This document shows, in pieces, positions 45,416-53,182 of a DNA stretch of 64,000 bases. Numbering within the stretch: the first letter of the stretch is position 1; the number at the start of each line of letters is the position of its first letter. The notes beneath the pieces were generated by a model, which was given only the letters and a program-made list of their open reading frames with translations, was not told the origin of the DNA and searched no databases. The position numbers were made by a program, and so were the translations under genes. Source of the stretch: Marilutibacter spongiae (GTDB taxonomy: Bacteria; Pseudomonadota; Gammaproteobacteria; Xanthomonadales; Xanthomonadaceae); NCBI RefSeq assembly GCF_014145325.1, contig NZ_JACHTF010000006.1, positions 124,001-188,000 on the forward strand, read 5' to 3'.

Positions 45416-45618
45416 CGGCTGAGAAGCCGCGCCGGCGGTCGAAGGTGCAGGTCAAGTTCCGTCTGCCGAAGGCCACGCACGAGGCGCTGACAGCGATCGC
45501 CGCTGCGCGTGGCCTCAGCCTGACCGAGGTCATCAATGGGGCGGTGGACGCGTATGTGCATCCGGTGAAGCGACGCATCCGCCAATGGCCGATGCCACCA
45601 ACGGATCACGCCGCATGA
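45412..45618 (+). CDS. Ribbon-helix-helix-like small regulator
   Basis: 68 residues. VQVKFRLPKATHEALTAIAA followed by RGLSLTEVINGAVDAYV is the strand-helix-helix layout of CopG/Arc proteins. Probably DNA-binding. Confidence 0.65.
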   Translation: MTAEKPRRRSKVQVKFRLPKATHEALTAIAAARGLSLTEVINGAVDAYVHPVKRRIRQWPMPPTDHAA

Positions 45619-45863
45619 CCCTGAACCCCGACAACCTGAGTCGGCCCGAATCGTTCGTTATGGCCCGACAGGCGAAGCGCTACCGCGCCGCGCTGCGTCG
45701 CCGCGGGCTGTGCGCGTTCTGCACCTGCAGGGTCGTGACCTTCGGGGTCGTGCACTGCCGCGGCAATGAAAGCCGCCAGCGCGGCATGTGCCAGGACGAT
45801 GGCCGTCTGCCCCAGTTCCGCCTGGACGACACCACGCTCGAGGAGTTCCGTGATGCGGCATGA
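45615..45863 (+). CDS. Small Cys-containing phage protein
   Basis: 82 residues with basic N-terminal helix (MARQAKRYRAALRRRG) and CAFCTCRVV...HCRGN...GMCQDD, a possible zinc site. Follows the RHH gene with a four-base overlap. Function unknown. Confidence 0.6.
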   Translation: MTLNPDNLSRPESFVMARQAKRYRAALRRRGLCAFCTCRVVTFGVVHCRGNESRQRGMCQDDGRLPQFRLDDTTLEEFRDAA

Positions 45864-45875
45864 GGGGAGGTTTCC

Positions 45876-46307
45876 ATGAGCCAGACCGATGCGTTCGGCG
45901 CCTACGTGCGCACGCGGCTCGAGGGCTGGGGCCGCGAGTTCGCGCTCCACCGCGACTGCGAATACTTGGGCCACCAGTCGAAGAACATGCTGCAGGTGCT
46001 GATCGAACACCGCGGCGAGATGCCGGGTCGAGTGACTGGGTTCAAGCCAATCGAGGTCAATCAGGAAGCGCTCCAGATTGAGTTCATCGTGTCGGACATG
46101 GCCAGGACCCAGCGCGAATTGGCGTGCGTGCTGCGCGGCTACTACTGCGGCAGCGGCCGGAAGAAGCACGAGCGAAGGGACACAGCGAACCAGCTCCTGC
46201 AGGCCGTGGGTAGCACGCCGGTATCGGCTCGCCACTTCCTGACCTTGCACGACGTGGGGTTTGCGCACGTACGGGGCGTGCTCGTGGGATTGGCCATCGC
46301 CGCTTGA
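45876..46307 (+). CDS. Q-like late antiterminator (position-based)
   Basis: 143 residues with a strong AGGGGAGGT ribosome site. RDCEYLGHQSKNMLQVLIEH and TQRELACVLRGYYCGSGRKKHERRDTA look like a DNA- or RNA-binding helical protein. I do not recognise the family from sequence alone. The call rests on place: last early gene, with a perfect TTGACA overlapping its stop codon and a terminator 60 bases on, the arrangement of Q, pR' and tR' in lambdoid phages. Confidence 0.55.
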   Translation: MSQTDAFGAYVRTRLEGWGREFALHRDCEYLGHQSKNMLQVLIEHRGEMPGRVTGFKPIEVNQEALQIEFIVSDMARTQRELACVLRGYYCGSGRKKHERRDTANQLLQAVGSTPVSARHFLTLHDVGFAHVRGVLVGLAIAA

Positions 46308-46332
46308 CAGGTGCGCACCTCTACCGTAGTTT
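46304..46332 (+). promoter_or_regulatory. Late promoter (pR'-like)
   Basis: TTGACA (46304-46309) and TAGTTT (46327-46332) with a 17-base spacer, the best promoter seen in the prophage. The initially transcribed region forms TGGGG-TATTTG-CCCCA at 46344-46359. Confidence 0.75.
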
Positions 46333-46364
46333 TTCAGCCACTGTGGGGTATTTGCCCCATGACG

Positions 46365-46393
46365 AAGCCCTGACCTAACCGGTCGGGGCTTTT
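46365..46393 (+). terminator. Terminator right after the late promoter (tR'-like)
   Basis: AAGCCCTGACC pairs with GGTCGGGGCTT (one T-G wobble), loop TAACC, followed by TT. Transcripts from the late promoter would stop here unless antiterminated. Confidence 0.75.
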
Positions 46394-46476
46394 GCGTTTC
46401 AGGCCGGCGGCGGCCTGGCCCGGGCGGCGGATCCCATGAAGACCGACCTGCCCGGGCACCCTACCGAGGACCCGCG

Positions 46477-47103
46477 ATGCTCCCCTCAGCCCGTCAGATC
46501 TTCGAGGCGGTGGGATGCTCGTGGGCGACTGCCCAGCGCTTCGAGGAGCCGATCCGCGAGGCGTGCAGGCTGTACCAGATCAACACCCCGGCGCGGGTCG
46601 CGGCGTTCCTTGCCCAGACCGGTCACGAGTCGATGAGCCTGTCGCGGACCGTCGAGAACCTGAACTACAGCGCCGCGGGGCTGCTGGCGACGTGGCCCAG
46701 CCGGTTCACCAGGCAGATGGCCGAGGACATGGCCCATAAGCCCGAGGTCATCGCCAACCACGTCTACGGCGGCCGTCTCGGCAACGACACCGCCGGCGAC
46801 GGCTGGCGCTACCGCGGCCGGGGCCTGATCCAGGTGACGGGCGAGGTGAACTACGAGGCGATCACCGAGGCGCTGCACGAGCGCATGCCGACCGTGCCGG
46901 ACCTGGTGCTGAACCCGGAGAAGCTGGAGGAGCCCTTGTGGGCCGCCCTCAGCGCCGGCGCCTACTGGGACGACCACGGCCTGAACGAGCTGGCGGACCT
47001 GGGCCGCTTCGACAAGATCACCACGCGGATCAACGGGGGCCAGCACGGCAAAGCCGACCGCCGGGCCCGCTACAGCCGCGCGATGCGCGTGTTCGCGCAC
47101 TGA
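46477..47103 (+). CDS. Endolysin, GH19 chitinase-like
   Basis: 208 residues. AAFLAQTGHESMSLSRTVENLNYSA holds the first catalytic Glu of GH19 enzymes, GWRYRGRGLIQVTGEVNYE the second conserved region, and TTRINGGQHGKADR the third. No signal peptide, so release to the wall depends on the holin. GH19 endolysins cut the glycan strand of peptidoglycan. Confidence 0.92.
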   Translation: MLPSARQIFEAVGCSWATAQRFEEPIREACRLYQINTPARVAAFLAQTGHESMSLSRTVENLNYSAAGLLATWPSRFTRQMAEDMAHKPEVIANHVYGGRLGNDTAGDGWRYRGRGLIQVTGEVNYEAITEALHERMPTVPDLVLNPEKLEEPLWAALSAGAYWDDHGLNELADLGRFDKITTRINGGQHGKADRRARYSRAMRVFAH

Positions 47104-47106
47104 GGC

Positions 47107-47436
47107 ATGCCGATGGAAGTCCAAAGGGAAGGCGACGGGCACTGGCGCTTCGCACTGGGGCCCGTCGAGAAGTGGATCGTGGCAGTAGCTGCCAGCGTGC
47201 TGGTGTCCGGCGGCCTCTGGTTCGCCAACAGCCTGACGACGCGCCTGGACAGGCAGACCGAGCGCCTGCAGGCCGTGGTGACGCAGCAGGCCGTCACGAA
47301 CGGGCAGATCGCGACGCTGTCGGCGCAGCTGGCCGACGTGCCGGCGCTGACCCGGGAGATGGCGCAGGCGAAGGTCCAGATCGACCGCAACACCCAGGAC
47401 ATCAAGGAACTGAGGCAGACGAGGGGCCTGAGATGA
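47107..47436 (+). CDS. Membrane-anchored coiled-coil protein of the lysis cassette
   Basis: 109 residues. One membrane helix (EKWIVAVAASVLVSGGLWFA) followed by a long coiled coil (QTERLQAVVTQQAVTNGQIA). Sits between endolysin and holin; could be a second holin, pinholin partner or antiholin. Confidence 0.6.
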   Translation: MPMEVQREGDGHWRFALGPVEKWIVAVAASVLVSGGLWFANSLTTRLDRQTERLQAVVTQQAVTNGQIATLSAQLADVPALTREMAQAKVQIDRNTQDIKELRQTRGLR

Positions 47437-47660
47437 GCGAGCAGCGTTTCGATTTCACGAAGGTCATGCGCCGGTTGTCGACCTGGCTGGGCCTGGCCTC
47501 GGCCTCGGCCACCTCCGGCCTCGCGGCGTACGCGCTGCTGAACGAGGCCGCGCAGGCGGCGTTCCCGCAGTGGGCGCTCGCCGGCATGGGCCTGGTCGCG
47601 GTGGTCTCGGCCATCCTGATCCCGGTCGCCACCAGCTTCAGGCAGAAGGGCCTGCCCTGA
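47433..47660 (+). CDS. Holin
   Basis: 75 residues with two hydrophobic helices (LGLASASATSGLAAYALL and WALAGMGLVAVVSAILIPVA) and a basic C-terminus. Class II holin topology. It would release the GH19 endolysin at the programmed time. Overlaps both neighbours. Confidence 0.8.
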   Translation: MSEQRFDFTKVMRRLSTWLGLASASATSGLAAYALLNEAAQAAFPQWALAGMGLVAVVSAILIPVATSFRQKGLP

Positions 47661-48055
47661 TGGGCCCTGGCGCGATCATCCAGGCCGTCGTGGCCAGCGC
47701 AATCGCGCTGCTGCTGTTCTTCGGCGGGCGCTCTTGTGGCGCCGCCTCGGTGTCCGACGACCGCGCCGAGCTGAAGGAAACCCTCAGCGCGTGCGATGCG
47801 CGGGTGGATAGCCTCGAGACGAGCCTGACCGAGATGGTCGCCATGTACGACGATGCCAACGCCGCGACGGAAGCCGCCGAGGAGAAAGCCGAGGCCTGGC
47901 GCATTCGCGCCGACGATGAGGCCAAGCTCGCCGCGGATGGAAGGCGCCGGCTGCAGGCAGAGATCCACGCGCGCGACGAAGAGCTCGCCGAGTTCAAGAA
48001 GGACCCCACCTGCCGGGCCCAACTGGAGGCACGACTGTGCGCAGCGCTGTACTGA
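47660..48055 (+). CDS. i-spanin (Rz-like)
   Basis: 131 residues from an ATG adjoining the holin stop. One N-terminal membrane helix (IIQAVVASAIALLLFFGG) precedes a long coiled coil (EAAEEKAEAWRIRADDEAKL). Together with the overlapping lipoprotein it spans the periplasm and fuses the membranes at lysis. Confidence 0.8.
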   Translation: MGPGAIIQAVVASAIALLLFFGGRSCGAASVSDDRAELKETLSACDARVDSLETSLTEMVAMYDDANAATEAAEEKAEAWRIRADDEAKLAADGRRRLQAEIHARDEELAEFKKDPTCRAQLEARLCAALY

Positions 48056-48303
48056 TCGCGATCGCCCTCATGGCCGGCTGCCGCAGCTGCCCGGACATCA
48101 AGGTGCCCGAGCTGGTCCGTGTGCCGGTGCCGACCATGGTGCCGGTGCCGGCCGAGCTGACCGAGCCTTGCGCGCAGGTGGCCAAGCGGGACAACACCGT
48201 AGGCGAGGCCGTGCGGCTGGCCAACGCCCGCAAGGCTGCGCTTGAGGAGTGCTCTAAGCGTATGAGCCAGATCCGTTCACTGGGCACCGAGGTGAAGCCA
48301 TGA
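48037..48303 (+). CDS. o-spanin (Rz1-like lipoprotein)
   Basis: 88 residues starting at a GTG inside the Rz end (19-base overlap). VLIAIALMAGC is a lipoprotein signal with Cys15 as lipidation site, followed by a Pro/Val-rich stretch VPELVRVPVPTMVPVPAELT typical of Rz1. Confidence 0.82.
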   Translation: MRSAVLIAIALMAGCRSCPDIKVPELVRVPVPTMVPVPAELTEPCAQVAKRDNTVGEAVRLANARKAALEECSKRMSQIRSLGTEVKP

Positions 48304-48515
48304 GCCTGACCGATCGACTGAACCGCATGGAGGCCACCATCCGCCAGCAGGGCCAGCAGTTGGCGGAGCTGGCGCAGCTTGTGCAGCACCTATTCAACAT
48401 GCGGCTGGACATGGGCGAGGCCATGCCCGAGGACGATGAGCTCGAGCCCGAGCGCGACCTGGATGGCAACGTGTACGGGCGCGAGCGCGACCAGAGCCAG
48501 AGCCTCGATGGGTAG
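48300..48515 (+). CDS. Small acidic coiled-coil protein
   Basis: 71 residues. RMEATIRQQGQQLAELAQLVQ is a coiled coil, followed by an acidic tail. Located between lysis and packaging genes. Function unknown. Confidence 0.6.
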   Translation: MSLTDRLNRMEATIRQQGQQLAELAQLVQHLFNMRLDMGEAMPEDDELEPERDLDGNVYGRERDQSQSLDG

Positions 48516-48822
48516 GCTCACCACCCTCAAGCCTCGTGTCGCCACGCTCGGCGATCGCCTGCAAGCCCCGGCAGAGCAGAACGGCTACGGGCAGGGACGA
48601 GGCGGCCGGCCTTGGCGCAGGCTCAGGGCCCAGGTCCTGAAGCGCGACGGGTTCATGTGCCAGTGCGAGCAGTGCCAGGGCCGCGTCCTGATCGCCCACG
48701 AGGTGGACCACATCACGCCGGTGTTCGAGGGCGGCACCGATGACCCGAGCAACCTGCGGGCCATCAACCGCGACTGCCACAGCCTGAAGACGCAGGCAGA
48801 GGCTAAGCGGGCACGAGGCTGA
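48508..48822 (+). CDS. HNH endonuclease (packaging-associated)
   Basis: 104 residues from the ATG at 48508. KRDGFMCQCEQCQGR then AHEVDHITPVFEGGTDDPSNLRAI is a complete HNH with zinc Cys. HNH proteins beside terminase in HK97-type cos phages assist terminase in cutting the genome end. Confidence 0.88.
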   Translation: MGRLTTLKPRVATLGDRLQAPAEQNGYGQGRGGRPWRRLRAQVLKRDGFMCQCEQCQGRVLIAHEVDHITPVFEGGTDDPSNLRAINRDCHSLKTQAEAKRARG

Positions 48823-48823
48823 A

Positions 48824-48926
48824 CGGGGGGGCGGGGCGAAAGTTCAGGCAGCCCTTCGCCGGACACCCGCCGCCCACTCACGCAGAGGTTTTTTCTTCGC
48901 CCGAGATTTCGGGCTGAACAGGATTT
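48824..48926 (+). other. Candidate cos region between HNH and small terminase genes
   Basis: 103 bases without a gene. A G-rich run GGGGGGGCGGGGCG starts right after the HNH stop. The hairpin GCCCGA-GATT-TCGGGC lies near 48901-48916. Cos sites of HNH-containing siphoviruses are usually here, but the cut position cannot be seen. Confidence 0.35.
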
Positions 48927-49337
48927 ATGCGCAAGAACTCGAAACCCGGCCGACCGGCCTACAAGCCGACTCCGGTGAGCCGGAGAAAGGTCACGAATGC
49001 GGCGGCCGGCGGCATGTCGCACGAGGAAATCGCGATCGCGCTGGGCATCTCGCGCAACACGCTGGAGAAGTACCACGCAGCCGACCTGTCGAACGGCGCG
49101 CTCAGCCGGCGGATGGAGGTGCTCGACGCGATGGCTCGAACTGCTCTGAAGGGCAACGTCTCGGCGCAGAAGTCGTTCCTGGCAATGACGCCGACGCTCG
49201 CCGCGCCGCCGGTGGACAAGGAGAAGCCGGTCGGGAAGAAGGAGCAGGCCAACCGTGACGCGGTCACCGCGGCGGATGGCACCGAGTGGAGCGACCTGCT
49301 GCCCGACGGCGTGACGCCGATCCGACGCCAGGCCTGA
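48927..49337 (+). CDS. terS: Terminase small subunit
   Basis: 136 residues. NAAAGGMSHEEIAIALGISR then NTLEKYHAADL is an HTH, typical of small terminases that recognise the packaging site. The C-terminal part is flexible. It precedes terL by four bases. Confidence 0.78.
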   Translation: MRKNSKPGRPAYKPTPVSRRKVTNAAAGGMSHEEIAIALGISRNTLEKYHAADLSNGALSRRMEVLDAMARTALKGNVSAQKSFLAMTPTLAAPPVDKEKPVGKKEQANRDAVTAADGTEWSDLLPDGVTPIRRQA

Positions 49338-49341
49338 CGCG

Positions 49342-51021
49342 ATGGCGTGGGACCTGAGTTGTCGTGACTGGTGGTCGCGGTTGCAGGCAGGTCGATCACT
49401 GGTGCCGGGGCTGCCGCTGTGGACTGCGGAAGCCGAGCGGGCCGTCCGGGTATTCAACAAGCTGCGCCTGGCCGACGTTCCGGGAACGCCGACGATGGAG
49501 GAGGCCGGAGGCGAATGGTTCCGCGACATCGTCCGTGCCATGTTCGGGTCGGTCGACCCTGCCACGCGCGAGCGGATGATCCGGGAGCTGTTCGCCCTGG
49601 TCCCGAAGAAGAACAGCAAGACCACCGACGGCGCGCTGCTGATGGTGACCGCGCTGCTGCTCAATCAGCGGCCCCGGGCTGGCTACGTGATGACGGCACC
49701 GGTACAGGACGTGGCGCAGCTGGCGTTCGACGCTGCAGCTGGCGCGATCGAGTTGGACCCGGTGTTGGACAAGAAGCTGCACGTCCGCCACCACCTGAAG
49801 ACGATCATCCACCGGGAGACGAAGGCGGAGCTGGAGATCATGACGTTCGACCCGTCGGTGCTGACGGGCCAGAAGATCAGTGGCGGGGCGCTCATCGACG
49901 AGTTGCACGTGTGCGCGAAGATGGCCAAGGCGCCCAAGGCGCTGCGCCAGATCCGCGGCGGCATGCTGCCGTTCCCGGAGGCGTTCCTCGCCTTCATCAC
50001 CACGCAGAGCGACGAGGCCCCGGTCGGGATCTTCGCCGACGAGTTGCAGAAGGCCCGTGACATCCGGGACGGCAAGCGCGAGGGCGCGATGCTTCCGGTG
50101 CTGTTCGAGTTCCCAAAGGAACTTCAGGAGTCGAAGGATCGGAAGTGGGAGAGCCCCGCGCTCTGGCCGCTGGTGACGCCGAACCTCGGGAAGTCGATCA
50201 CGATCCAGCGCCTGCAGTCGGACTATCAGGAGGCGAAGGACACCTCGGAGGTCGAGCTTCGCATCTGGGCTTCGCAGCACCTGAACCTCCAGATCGGCGT
50301 CGCGCTCCACGCCGCGGCATGGGCCGGCGCCGAGTACTGGGAGGCTCAGAGCGAGCTAGGAATCACGCTCGAAGAGTTGCTGGAGCGGTGCGAGGTCGTC
50401 GACGTCGGCATCGACGGTGGTGGCTTGGACGACCTGCTCGGGCTGGCGGTCGTCGGCCGGGACAAGGAGACGCGCGACTGGCTGGTGTGGAGCCGCGCCT
50501 GGGCGCACCCGTCCGTAATGGAACGGCGCAAGGCCGAGGCTGAGCGTTTCAACGACTTCGCCTCAGACGGCGACCTGGTGCTGGTGCAGCAGATCGGCGA
50601 GGACGTCGAGCAGGTGGCGGACATCGTCGCCCAGATCGAAGAGTCCGGCCTGCTGGACAAGGTAGGAGTCGACCCCGCGGGGCTCGGCGCAATCTTGGAT
50701 GCGCTGGAGGAGGCCGGCGTTCCGAAGGACAAAGTGGTAGGCGTGTCGCAGGGCTGGAAGCTCACCGGCGCGATCAAGACGGCCGAGCGGAAGCTCGCCG
50801 AGGGCACGCTGTGGCACGCGGGGCAACCGCTGATGGCGTGGTGCGCAGGTAACGCGAAGGTCGAACCGAGGGGCAACGCGATCGTGATCACGAAGCAGGC
50901 TGCCGGCACGGCGAAGATCGACCCGCTGATGGCAATGTTCAACGCGGTGACGCTGATGTCGCTGAACCCAGCGGCGGCGCCGTCGATCGACGACTTCCTC
51001 CGGAGCCCGGTAATCGCATGA
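49342..51021 (+). CDS. terL: Terminase large subunit
   Basis: 559 residues. The ATPase domain has an adapted Walker A VPKKNSKTT (about 87-95) and Walker B GGALIDELHV (about 181-190). The nuclease domain has VDVGIDGGGLDDLLG (about 353-367) and a later VGVDPAG. Terminase_1/HK97-type motor that packages DNA into proheads and cuts it. Confidence 0.93.
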   Translation: MAWDLSCRDWWSRLQAGRSLVPGLPLWTAEAERAVRVFNKLRLADVPGTPTMEEAGGEWFRDIVRAMFGSVDPATRERMIRELFALVPKKNSKTTDGALLMVTALLLNQRPRAGYVMTAPVQDVAQLAFDAAAGAIELDPVLDKKLHVRHHLKTIIHRETKAELEIMTFDPSVLTGQKISGGALIDELHVCAKMAKAPKALRQIRGGMLPFPEAFLAFITTQSDEAPVGIFADELQKARDIRDGKREGAMLPVLFEFPKELQESKDRKWESPALWPLVTPNLGKSITIQRLQSDYQEAKDTSEVELRIWASQHLNLQIGVALHAAAWAGAEYWEAQSELGITLEELLERCEVVDVGIDGGGLDDLLGLAVVGRDKETRDWLVWSRAWAHPSVMERRKAEAERFNDFASDGDLVLVQQIGEDVEQVADIVAQIEESGLLDKVGVDPAGLGAILDALEEAGVPKDKVVGVSQGWKLTGAIKTAERKLAEGTLWHAGQPLMAWCAGNAKVEPRGNAIVITKQAAGTAKIDPLMAMFNAVTLMSLNPAAAPSIDDFLRSPVIA

Positions 51022-51182
51022 ACAGCACGATCCTAGTCGTGATGCTGCTGCTGGTGCTGGGCCTCGGCCTCGCGGTCGCGGGCGTCTACTTGCTCGCCGG
51101 CCCCGGCTGGGCACTGCTGACGGCTGCCTCCGGCCCCCTCGGACTCGCGAGCGTCATCTTGCGAGGTGCTCGCCGTGGGTGA
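51018..51182 (+). CDS. Small membrane protein between terminase and portal
   Basis: 54 residues, two hydrophobic helices (ILVVMLLLVLGLGLAVAGVY and WALLTAASGPLGLASVI). It overlaps terL by ATGA and extends into the portal start. Small two-helix proteins occur here in related phages; role unknown. Confidence 0.55.
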   Translation: MNSTILVVMLLLVLGLGLAVAGVYLLAGPGWALLTAASGPLGLASVILRGARRG

Positions 51183-52482
51183 CTTGGCAACGGCAATCGC
51201 TCGTGGACTGGAGCCTGAGCAGCGGGCGACCGGACCAGGCGGCGTAAAATCTGCACTGTTGAACTGGTTTGGCTTCCGGTTCACCGACTACTCGCAATGG
51301 GCCGCGTTCTATGGTCGCGAGGCGGCGACCGGCGAGCGGGTTACCGCTGAGCGAGCGATGCAGCTGGCCGCGGTGTATCCGTGCGTCCGGCTCATCTCCC
51401 AGCGCATCGCGACCCTGCCGCTAAACCTTTACCGGATGACGGAGACCGGACGGCAGTTCGAGCGCAAGCACCCGCTCAACCGGCTGCTGCGCATGAAGCC
51501 GAACGCCAGAATGATCGCCCCGGTCTTCTGGGAGGCGGTCTATTCGTCCATCCTGCTACAGCGCGGCGCGTACCTTGAGCCGAAGCGCCAGGGCGCCGGC
51601 GGCATGTCGTCGATCGAGTTTCTCCATCCATGCCGGATCGCCCGGCACGGGGACAAGTACAAATACACCGAGCGCGACGGCACCACGCGCGAGATCGGGG
51701 CCGACAAGGTCTGCTACATCCCGGCCTTTACGACCGATGGGGAGAACGGCAGGAGCGTCATCGAGCACGGCATCGAGGTCATGGGCCTGGCGATGGCAGC
51801 GGACAAGGCTGCCGGCAACACCTTCCGCCGCGGCCTGATGCCGACGACCTACTTCAAGTTCCCGAAGATCCTCAACCCCACGCAGCGAAATGATGCGCGC
51901 GAGCTAATCGAGAACCGGATCTCCGGCGCCGTCAATGCGGGTAAGCCGGCCATCCTCGAAGCCGAGATGGACGTCGGCACCATCGGGATCAACCCGAACG
52001 ACGCGCAGCTGCTGGAGTCGCGCAACGTCTCGGCGGAGGAGATCTGCAGCCTGTTCGGCGTGCCCCCGACGATGATCGGCCGTGGCGACAAGGCCTCCTC
52101 CTGGGCGAGCTCGTCGGAGAACCTGAACCTGTGGTTCCTCGCCTACACGCTGATGCCGTGGATGAAGCGGGTCGAGACGGCGATCTGGGATGCGTTCCTG
52201 ACGCCGGCTGAGCAGGTCGACCTGTACGCCGAATACAACTTCGAGGGGCTGCTGCGCGGCGACAGTGCGGCGCGCCAGGCCTTCTACGCCTCGGCGCTTC
52301 AGAACGGCTGGCTCAGCCGGAACGATGTACGGCGACTCGAGAACCTTCCGCCGATTCCGGGCGGCGACATCTACACCGTGCAATCGAACCTTGTCCCCAT
52401 CGAACAGCTCGGCAATCAGGACGCCGGGGCGAGCGTGCGCTCCGCCCTGATGAACTGGCTGAAGCAGGAGGAAGCCGCATGA
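51175..52482 (+). CDS. Portal protein, HK97 family
   Basis: 435 residues from the GTG at 51175, chosen because GAGG lies eight bases upstream; a GTG at 51166 is possible. AVYPCVRLISQRIATLPLNL, GAYLEPKRQ, LFGVPPTMIGRGDKASSWASS and NWLKQ are typical of HK97-like portals. It forms the dodecameric DNA entry ring. Confidence 0.93.
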   Translation: MGDLATAIARGLEPEQRATGPGGVKSALLNWFGFRFTDYSQWAAFYGREAATGERVTAERAMQLAAVYPCVRLISQRIATLPLNLYRMTETGRQFERKHPLNRLLRMKPNARMIAPVFWEAVYSSILLQRGAYLEPKRQGAGGMSSIEFLHPCRIARHGDKYKYTERDGTTREIGADKVCYIPAFTTDGENGRSVIEHGIEVMGLAMAADKAAGNTFRRGLMPTTYFKFPKILNPTQRNDARELIENRISGAVNAGKPAILEAEMDVGTIGINPNDAQLLESRNVSAEEICSLFGVPPTMIGRGDKASSWASSSENLNLWFLAYTLMPWMKRVETAIWDAFLTPAEQVDLYAEYNFEGLLRGDSAARQAFYASALQNGWLSRNDVRRLENLPPIPGGDIYTVQSNLVPIEQLGNQDAGASVRSALMNWLKQEEAA

Positions 52483-53171
52483 ACACCAGGCACATTGAAC
52501 GAAAGGACGGCGCCCCGAAGCTGAAGCACTTGGCTCTGCCTTTCGAGGTGAAGAGCGTTGACGCTGAGGGCCGGTTCTCTGGCTACCTCGCGGTCTTCGG
52601 CAATCGTGACGCCTACGGCGACACGATCCGCAAGGGCGCATTCAAGGCGACGCTGAAGGATCACGCAGCGAAGGGCCGGAAGGTCGTGATCCTCTGGCAG
52701 CACCGGTGGGATATGCCGCTCGGCGTGTTCGACGTGCTGAAGGAAGACGACACGGGACTGTATGTCGAAGGCCAGCTGCTCGTAGCCGATGTGCGACAGG
52801 CGGCTGAGGCGCACGCGCTCATGAAGGCCGGCGCCATCACCGGCATGTCGATCGGCTTCGAGACCGTCGGCTACAAGGTCGACAAGGACGGGAATCGCGA
52901 GCTCACGGAAATCCGACTCTGGGAAGGCTCGATCGTGACCTTCCCTGCGAATGAAGAGGCGCGGATCGATGCCGTCAAGTCAGCACTGGAGGCCGGCAAC
53001 CTGCCGACCGTCCCAGAATTCGAGAAGTTCCTGCGCGAGGCAGGCTTCTCGAAAACCCAGGCCGTCGCCATCGCCAATGGCGGCCTGGTGAAGTTGCTCC
53101 GGAGTGAGTCCGGCAACACCGAGGCGAAGAACCCGGTCAGCTCTGCGCTGGCCATCCTTCGAAGCAACTAA
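52479..53171 (+). CDS. Prohead protease, HK97 family
   Basis: 230 residues. FSGYLAVFGNRDAYGDTIRKGAF, the active-site region VVILWQHRWDMPLGVF with His, and GAITGMSIGFETV with Ser are the S78-type signature. It removes the capsid delta domain during maturation. ATGA overlap with the portal gene. Confidence 0.92.
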   Translation: MNTRHIERKDGAPKLKHLALPFEVKSVDAEGRFSGYLAVFGNRDAYGDTIRKGAFKATLKDHAAKGRKVVILWQHRWDMPLGVFDVLKEDDTGLYVEGQLLVADVRQAAEAHALMKAGAITGMSIGFETVGYKVDKDGNRELTEIRLWEGSIVTFPANEEARIDAVKSALEAGNLPTVPEFEKFLREAGFSKTQAVAIANGGLVKLLRSESGNTEAKNPVSSALAILRSN

Positions 53172-53182
53172 GGAAACCTCCC

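Noticed and set aside
46436-46636. ATG frame before the endolysin
   Set aside because: Shadow of the endolysin frame with Ser/Arg-rich composition; the real start at 46477 has GAGGA upstream.
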